Of a DNA stretch of 36,893 nt, positions 32,310 through 36,893 are shown piece after piece (within the stretch, counting starts at the first letter, position 1; every line of letters starts with the position of its first letter). The notes under the pieces are model-generated. The model made no database searches and was not told the DNA's origin. It saw only the letters and a program-made list of their open reading frames with translations. Both the position numbers and the translations under genes were made by a program. Source of the DNA: Elusimicrobiaceae bacterium (GTDB lineage: Bacteria; Elusimicrobiota; Elusimicrobia; Elusimicrobiales; Elusimicrobiaceae); assembly GCA_017646765.1 (NCBI GenBank), contig JAGCMD010000095.1:1-36893 (forward strand). Direction: 5' to 3'.

Positions 32310-32816
32310 CTAGGCCAAATCTTCCTCGGTCAGTTGGCGGCATTCAATACCGTTTTTTTGTAGGAAGTAGATGCCTTCTTGGCTGCGGTCGTACATATTT
32401 TTGTAGAACACTTTTTTAATGCCCGCGCTGACAATTACCTTAGCACAATGCACACAAGGCGACCACGTTACATACACCGTCCCCCCTTGGGTGGCAATGC
32501 CGTTTTTGGCAGCAAACGAAATGGCATTTTGTTCGGCGTGCAGTTCGTTTTCAATGGACCATTTGCCGTGTAAATCATAAAACGTGCGGCTGGCCATAAA
32601 TTCTTCGTAGGAAGGGAATTGATTTTTGTAATCTTTTTCGTACACGGCGCGGAAATTATCTTCACAATGCATTTGCCCGGTAGGGGTTCCGTTAAAGCCA
32701 ATACTGATGACGCGGTTGTCTTTTACCAGCACCGCGCCGACGTGCAAGCGGCAGCAGGTGGATTGATCGGCCACGAGTTCTGCCATTTTAATAAAAAGTT
32801 TATGTTTGTTTTTCAT
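32310..32816 (-). CDS. dCMP deaminase (ComEB-like)
   Basis: The 168-residue protein is a cytidine/deoxycytidylate deaminase-family enzyme. Zinc site residues are HAEQNAISFA (His and catalytic Glu) and WSPCVHCAKVIVSAG (PCxxC). The central DDR-type DNRVISIGFNGTP motif fits dCMP deaminase. It converts dCMP to dUMP for thymidylate synthesis; ComEB-type relatives lie in competence operons of Firmicutes, not seen here. Confidence 0.92.
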   Translation of the reverse strand: MKNKHKLFIKMAELVADQSTCCRLHVGAVLVKDNRVISIGFNGTPTGQMHCEDNFRAVYEKDYKNQFPSYEEFMASRTFYDLHGKWSIENELHAEQNAISFAAKNGIATQGGTVYVTWSPCVHCAKVIVSAGIKKVFYKNMYDRSQEGIYFLQKNGIECRQLTEEDLA

Positions 32817-32877
32817 GGGAAATCCTTACCTACTTATTATATTTTGTTTCCGCCGTGTTCTGCAAGCAGGAAACGCT

Positions 32878-33210
32878 TTACCATTTCTTAAACACAAAAA
32901 ATACCGCCGCCACCAAACACAAAAAACCCACCAAGTGATTCCACTTAAAACTTTCTTTAAAATAGACGGCGGAAAATCCGGCAAATACAACAAGGGTGAT
33001 GACTTCTTGCATTACTTTAAGTTGCGTAACGGTAAAATACGCATGCCCCAAACGGTTGGCCGGTACCTGAAAACAATACTCAACAAAGGCAATAGCCCAA
33101 CTGACAACAATAACCGTTAGCATAGACGCGCTTTTGAATTTTAGGTGGCCGTACCACGCTATGATCATAAAAAGGTTTGCAATACACAGAAGGATAATAG
33201 TTTTAAGCAT
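32878..33210 (-). CDS. DUF486-family small membrane protein
   Basis: From the start at 33210 the protein is 110 residues with four hydrophobic helices; NLFMIIAWYGHLKF and CFQVPANRLGH are typical of DUF486, a relative of drug/metabolite transporter subunits. An ATG at 33216 and a longer frame to 33312 are possible, but a TATAAT box (33222-33217) directly precedes and lies six bases from the 33210 ATG, with no Shine-Dalgarno. The gene therefore looks leaderless. Function is unknown. Confidence 0.75.
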   Translation of the reverse strand: MLKTIILLCIANLFMIIAWYGHLKFKSASMLTVIVVSWAIAFVEYCFQVPANRLGHAYFTVTQLKVMQEVITLVVFAGFSAVYFKESFKWNHLVGFLCLVAAVFFVFKKW

Positions 33211-33293
33211 ACCCATATTATATATAACTTGGTGGTGGGTGAAAAAGATGTTATCCCGGAAGGTTCTTGTTCGGGGGGTTGAGCATATAAATT

Positions 33294-33506
33294 TCATAAT
33301 TGACGTGCGCAATACATCAAGTCATATTTAAGTGCTTTTACGATACCATGCAGCGCGTGTAAATCGTCTAAAAACGGCATAACGTCTTTATCAAATTCAT
33401 CCGGTAATTGGGCGTGCAGTTTATCTAATTGCGTAAGTAACAGGCCCAGGCGTTTTTCGGCCTCGGCGGCACTCCAAAGGGCATTTGTTAGTTTGTCGGC
33501 TGTCAT
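33294..33506 (-). CDS. Small protein of unknown function, 70 aa
   Basis: The 70-residue acidic, helical protein has no recognised domain, signal or membrane helix; LGLLLTQLDKLHAQL and a following helix would form a two-helix bundle. A GGGGAGAAT site precedes the ATG, so it is a real gene. It starts 21 bases after the structured RNA at 33527-33755 and may be controlled by it. No tractable function. Confidence 0.65.
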   Translation of the reverse strand: MTADKLTNALWSAAEAEKRLGLLLTQLDKLHAQLPDEFDKDVMPFLDDLHALHGIVKALKYDLMYCARQL

Positions 33507-33526
33507 AAATTCTCCCCATAACAGCC

Positions 33527-33755
33527 AAAAAAACGGCTGTTATACCTGAGCCGAAGAAGTGACCCCAATATAACAGCCGTAGTTTGCCGCTCCGAAGAGC
33601 GGCAAACATTGGATATAAACAAGCCGGGTAATTAGTCCGTCTGTGTTTATACCTAAACGGCTGTTTTTGGACTTCTTCGTGCCACAGTTTCCCGTAGCTC
33701 GCTGCTTTTGCAGTTCCAAAAACAGAGTAAATTTTTAGCAGGTTTTATTCTGCCT
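33527..33755 (-). ncRNA. Structured RNA, copy B of a three-member pseudoknotted family
   Basis: About 229 bases follow TATAAT (33765-33760). Elements are: a 5' GCAG/CTGC hairpin, then CTGTTTTTGGA (33725-33715) with TCCAAAAACAG (33671-33661) enclosing a CTGC/GCAG hairpin. Next are TATAAACA/TGTTTATA (33651-33644 with 33621-33614), GTTTGCCGCTC/GAGCGGCAAAC with a TTCG loop, and a terminator ACGGCTGTTATA/TATAACAGCCGT plus T7. CGAAGAAGT (33679-33671) pairs exactly with ACTTCTTCG (33560-33552) in the terminator loop. The 12-bp terminator arm can instead pair with a downstream GGCTGTTAT (33526-33518). The 70-aa gene follows at once. Confidence 0.78.
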
Positions 33756-33800
33756 CTTTATTATAACAAATTAATTTATGGCAATAAAAAAGCGGCTTTG

Positions 33801-33855
33801 CGTGTTCTTATAGTGAGTAGTGAAAAAATACCCCGGGCGTTGGGCCCGGGGTAAA
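33801..33855. repeat. 55-bp repeat with terminator after the first ChaN-like gene
   Basis: These bases are identical to 35288-35342 and include the terminator hairpin (ACCCCGGGC with GCCCGGGGT, T-run on minus). They follow the stop of the ChaN-like gene at 33875, with copies at both gene ends. Confidence 0.85.
33823..33852 (-). terminator. Terminator of the first ChaN-like gene
   Basis: A nine-base GC-rich stem with a five-base loop (33830-33852) is followed on the minus strand by TTTTTT. Confidence 0.85.
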
Positions 33856-33874
33856 ATTGCAAACCAAAAATAAC

Positions 33875-35161
33875 TTAACGGCTTAACCGGGCCACGTCGG
33901 CTTCTTTAGATTGGTCGAAAATAAAGTAATAATCAAACCCAAAGAGTTCCGGATCGGTCTTTAAGGCCCAATCGCCGGGAATTGAGCGATATTCGTCTAA
34001 GATTTCATTATTCAAGGCCTGCGCGGGGCTATCGTAGGAAGAACCGCGCCATGGTTGTCCGCCCAGCATAAATACGCTGGCAATTTCTTCCTTGGCAATG
34101 GTGGGGATATTGGCCAAAGAGGTTTGGGCATTTACCCAACTAAACATGGGGTCGTCTATGTTATAGCGTACCATGTGCGCGGACCCACCGATAAACACGG
34201 CTTTCCCTTTTTCTGCTTGGTAAAACGCATCCATAACGGCATAGGCAGTCAGATTACGCACGGCTATATCCGGGCTGGGCCTATCGTAAGCGTAAAATGT
34301 AACGTCGCTTCCCGCTTTAAGCAGTAAATATCCTAAATGTAGCCAATGCATAGTGTTGCGTGGTTCCGGGTCGTCAATGTAATAGTTTCTCATTTGTTGC
34401 TTACTGTATTCAATGGCATTACGTAGTAACGCGGGTTCGGGCATTTCGTTTAAGTGTTCGCGGATGTATTTCATCGCCAAGTTCCCTTGGAAAGCATATT
34501 CCACAAACAGGTACTTAATTTGTTGCTCTTCGGGAACTGTTTGGTTATATTCTAGTAGGTGCTTAACCATTTGCTCAGCGGGATATTGATATGTGTGTAA
34601 TTCCCCAAGCAAAATAATCCGTGCATCTTGGATGCCGGGCAAGGTGAACGGGTTTACCTCGTTAAGTGAAATTTTGTCATCCGTCTTTTCTACCCGATCT
34701 TCCCATTTTTCTCGCAACTCTTGATTGGACAAGCGCGCCGCCGGAACAGTTTGTGAATCATCCCAAGTCCATGACGTGCTTAAGTTGGATTCTGCCAAAT
34801 TGAACATCCGCTGGGTGGAAGGGATATCCAAAAGTAGAGGAACGTTTTTAATTAACGATTCCAATTTATCGGACGCCCAACGTGCATCTTCCTGAAACAT
34901 ATGATGTTTATAACTCATATCCGTCTCGGAATGTTCCAGTGTGTCGGGACTCTTTTTTAGGCCCGACAAAAAAAGTTTCATTTTTAATTCAAAATCTTCT
35001 GCAGGGGGCTGTTTATCCGCCGTAGGCTTTTGCTCTTCAAGAGAAGGAGGATTGATCGCAATGCGGCCCACTTCCGAATTGTTTGGCTTTTGGGCAAACA
35101 CGTTGGTAGAAAGTAGCCCGAGGACAACGAGTAAAATAGATAAGAGTAGTCGGTTTTTCAT
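33875..35161 (-). CDS. ChaN/EreA-like secreted protein, copy 1
   Basis: A signal peptide (about 1-23, VFAQ at the end) precedes a 428-residue protein. Residues 170-405 match the ChaN (DUF399/haem-binding-like)/EreA superfamily: NPFTLPGIQDARIILLGELH (GExH at 186-189), HWLHLGYLL and VFIGGSAHMVR (GGxxHM). Members are described as iron- or haem-related lipoproteins or as esterase-like hydrolases, but a function cannot be fixed. The N-terminal 140 residues lack homology to anything recognised and are low-complexity to coiled. It has a paralogue upstream with identical flanks. Confidence 0.75.
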   Translation of the reverse strand: MKNRLLLSILLVVLGLLSTNVFAQKPNNSEVGRIAINPPSLEEQKPTADKQPPAEDFELKMKLFLSGLKKSPDTLEHSETDMSYKHHMFQEDARWASDKLESLIKNVPLLLDIPSTQRMFNLAESNLSTSWTWDDSQTVPAARLSNQELREKWEDRVEKTDDKISLNEVNPFTLPGIQDARIILLGELHTYQYPAEQMVKHLLEYNQTVPEEQQIKYLFVEYAFQGNLAMKYIREHLNEMPEPALLRNAIEYSKQQMRNYYIDDPEPRNTMHWLHLGYLLLKAGSDVTFYAYDRPSPDIAVRNLTAYAVMDAFYQAEKGKAVFIGGSAHMVRYNIDDPMFSWVNAQTSLANIPTIAKEEIASVFMLGGQPWRGSSYDSPAQALNNEILDEYRSIPGDWALKTDPELFGFDYYFIFDQSKEADVARLSR

Positions 35162-35236
35162 ATAATTACCCTCCCCCCAAAAATATACTTACAGTATTAG
35201 TATAAGGGAACTGCGCAAAAAATCAAGGGTTAAAAA
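35147..35236. repeat. 90-bp repeat with promoter of ChaN-like gene 1
   Basis: Identical to 36804-36893. On the minus strand it holds TTGATT, a 16-base spacer, TATACT and a GGGGGGAGGG ribosome-binding site. It also holds the inverted repeat TATACT...AGTATA covering the -10. The repeat also covers the first codons of the gene. Confidence 0.85.
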
Positions 35237-35287
35237 GACCTAGAGACACCTGGGTCTTTGTGCCTAGGCAATAAAAAGGCGCGGGTA

Positions 35288-35342
35288 CGTGTTCTTATAG
35301 TGAGTAGTGAAAAAATACCCCGGGCGTTGGGCCCGGGGTAAA
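35288..35342. repeat. 55-bp repeat with terminator after the second ChaN-like gene
   Basis: Identical to 33801-33855, including the terminator stem (35317-35339) and minus-strand T-run. It lies just past the stop of the gene at 35355. Confidence 0.85.
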
Positions 35343-35354
35343 TAAGTGGAAGAA

Positions 35355-36818
35355 TTAACGGCTTATCCGCGCGACTTCCGGTTCTTTCTGTTGGTCAAAC
35401 ATAAAGAAGTAGTCAAAGCCTAACGAGTTGGGGTCGGTCTTTAAGGCCCAATTCCCGGGGACTCCTTGATACTTGTCCAAAATTGTTTGGATATAGCGCG
35501 GGTTGTCGTTACCGTACGAAGAATTTTTCCACTCTTGTCCGCCCAACATAAAGATACTGATAATCTCTTTTGATGGGATTGAAGCGGTGTTGGCAAGAGA
35601 TTCGTCGGAATTTACCGCATTAAACGGCTCGGCAGGTATGTTGCTGCGCAACATGTGTACCGCCCCTCCGATAAATACGGCTTTACCGGTTTCGTTATCG
35701 TAAAATGATTGCATACAGGCCCGGGCCAGCCGGTTTCGCTGTTCTAGTTTTGCGGGCCAATCATAGGCGTACACCTTCACTCCGCTGCCGGATTTGGCCA
35801 GTAAATACCCTAAATGTAACCAATGCATAGAATTGCGCGGTTCCGGGTCTTCAACGTAATCTTCGCCCATTTTCTCCTTACTATATGCTATGGCCTGTCG
35901 TAATAATTCGGGCTCCGCCATTTCATTTAAGTGGAGGTAAACATACTCCATAGCATAGTTTAACTGGAAGGCATATTCCAAAAACAAAAACTTAATTTTT
36001 TTGTTTTCAGGGGCAGTCCGGTTGTATTTCAATAGGTAGGCAACCATTTTTTCGGCCGGGTATTGAAGGGTATGCACCTCACCAAGCAAAACAATACGGG
36101 CTTCTTCTACGCCGGGCAAAGTAAACGGATTTACTCTATCCAAGGAAGTCCTGTCTTCTTGGTCATCTAGGCGCGCATCTAATTCTTCGTATAATTGTCC
36201 GCTCGGCCTGTGCTGACTAATTTCCGGAAAGTACGTTCTATATTTCAGAAAGTACTCTACCGCGGTGTTAAATAGTTTTTCGGTATCAACTCCCAACCCT
36301 GTTAGAGTCGGCGCTATTCGAATATAACCTATTATCTTTGCTTCCCTGAGCGCGTCCTTTTGGGCATCTACTATACCGCGGCGCTGGCTCATCAGTCTAT
36401 GATGCTCCCAATGAGTCTCCCACATTGTACGTTTATATCCTGGCAAAGGCATAGCCGGGACATCTTCTTCCGGCACTAAAACTTCCGGCTCGTCGTACGA
36501 AAGAGGAGGTAGCGTAAATGAGTTCCTGCCCTCAGGGTCTCTATATACAATTGGTTGACGAGTATACTGCTTGCGCCCCTCTGGTCGTGGGGCCATCTCT
36601 TTTGGGGCCGCTTCTTTTTGTGCTGCATCAACAGCCGCGTTTACTTGCTGGGCAATATTATTTTTCTCCCGCGAGGAGAGGGAAGGCGTCGGGCCTACCT
36701 TGTCAATAGATATTTCGCCGCTGGAGATGCGGCGCGGCTGCACCGGTTGGGCAAACGCAGCCGTTGCCAGTGCGCATAAAGTGAGTAACAGTAAATAGGA
36801 ACATAGTCGGTTTTTCAT
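35355..36818 (-). CDS. ChaN/EreA-like secreted protein, copy 2
   Basis: A paralogue of the gene at 33875: 487 residues with a signal peptide (about 1-24, TAAFAQ), a longer Pro/Arg/Glu-rich N-terminal part and the ChaN/EreA-like domain with NPFTLPGVEEARIVLLGEVH, HWLHLGYLL, VFIGGAVHMLR and FMLGGQEW. The C-terminal domains share clear identity with copy 1 while the N-terminal 200 residues are different. The flanks of both genes are identical, so they are a tandem duplication in which the gene bodies have diverged. Confidence 0.75.
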   Translation of the reverse strand: MKNRLCSYLLLLTLCALATAAFAQPVQPRRISSGEISIDKVGPTPSLSSREKNNIAQQVNAAVDAAQKEAAPKEMAPRPEGRKQYTRQPIVYRDPEGRNSFTLPPLSYDEPEVLVPEEDVPAMPLPGYKRTMWETHWEHHRLMSQRRGIVDAQKDALREAKIIGYIRIAPTLTGLGVDTEKLFNTAVEYFLKYRTYFPEISQHRPSGQLYEELDARLDDQEDRTSLDRVNPFTLPGVEEARIVLLGEVHTLQYPAEKMVAYLLKYNRTAPENKKIKFLFLEYAFQLNYAMEYVYLHLNEMAEPELLRQAIAYSKEKMGEDYVEDPEPRNSMHWLHLGYLLAKSGSGVKVYAYDWPAKLEQRNRLARACMQSFYDNETGKAVFIGGAVHMLRSNIPAEPFNAVNSDESLANTASIPSKEIISIFMLGGQEWKNSSYGNDNPRYIQTILDKYQGVPGNWALKTDPNSLGFDYFFMFDQQKEPEVARISR

Positions 36819-36893
36819 ATAATTACCCTCCCCCCAAAAATATACTTACAGTATTAGTATAAGGGAACTGCGCAAAAAATCAAGGGTTAAAAA
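36804..36893. repeat. 90-bp repeat with promoter of ChaN-like gene 2, reaching the window edge
   Basis: Identical to 35147-35236 and cut off by the window end, so the repeat may continue. It holds the same promoter, inverted repeat and ribosome-binding site for the gene at 36818. Confidence 0.85.

Noticed and set aside
1-36893. CRISPR array or insertion sequence
   Set aside because: No regularly spaced direct repeats, no transposase-like protein and no terminal inverted repeats with target duplication were seen.

Overview
The window reads as a bacterial chromosome segment, probably from a host-associated member of the Elusimicrobiota. This placement is inference: it rests on a stand-alone type IV pilin-like gene with a stereotyped N-terminus, Gram-negative envelope genes (FadL-type porin, ChaN-like secreted proteins, Lgt, lipoproteins), fermentative lactate dehydrogenase and the general flavour of the proteins. 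No rRNA or taxonomic marker in the window settles it. Most of the sequence is ordinary, compact housekeeping DNA.

Layout. 1-690: pilin-like gene with hairpin-rich promoter. 690-6072 (minus): a tightly packed operon phosphoglucomutase-like, enolase, FtsB/DivIC-like, metallo-hydrolase, Lgt, RluA-type pseudouridine synthase. 6198-8975 (plus): membrane protein, WecB, family 32-like glycosyltransferase (surface polysaccharide). 9060-14100: accessory region. A 4.4 kb island lies between a 29-bp copy of the tRNA-Val 3' end (9593-9621) and the intact tRNA-Val gene (14025-14100, minus). It carries Fic and WYL-regulator genes (plus), a minus-strand operon of a coiled-coil protein and two PD-(D/E)XK-like proteins, a structured RNA, and a frameshifted gene. 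It has no recognisable integrase. Just outside the left end are a small three-way-junction RNA gene and a PBECR-like nuclease domain without a proper start. 14186-24313: hotdog thioesterase, CYTH protein, lysine-rich histone-like protein, secreted protein, PepT, LEA-type lipoprotein, sugar-phosphate antiporter, ACP plus adenylating enzyme, EmrB-like transporter, RfbA. 24390-27260: membrane protein, a complex inverted-repeat-rich RNA candidate, a roughly 700 bp AT-rich gene desert, and a putative winged-helix regulator with an operator on its promoter. 27260-36893: MutY, YrbL-like protein, LDH, FadL-like porin, TPR protein, dCMP deaminase, DUF486 protein, a 70-aa protein, and two tandem ChaN-like paralogues with identical non-coding flanks.

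The most interesting signal is a family of three related structured RNAs (13109-13291, 28948-29198, 33527-33755; all minus strand). Each starts after a TATAAT box, folds into ordered hairpins, and ends in an intrinsic terminator whose large loop pairs by 9-10 perfect base pairs with an upstream strand. The pairing sequences are completely different in the three copies, so the pseudoknot is supported by compensatory change. Each lies directly upstream of a same-strand gene or operon: the nuclease-like operon of the island, the YrbL-like gene, and the 70-aa gene. I cannot assign the family to any known RNA.

A second pattern is a set of apparently leaderless genes (starts at 6198, 14754, 22009, 33210, perhaps 27260), where a -10 box sits 6-7 bases before the start codon and no Shine-Dalgarno is present.
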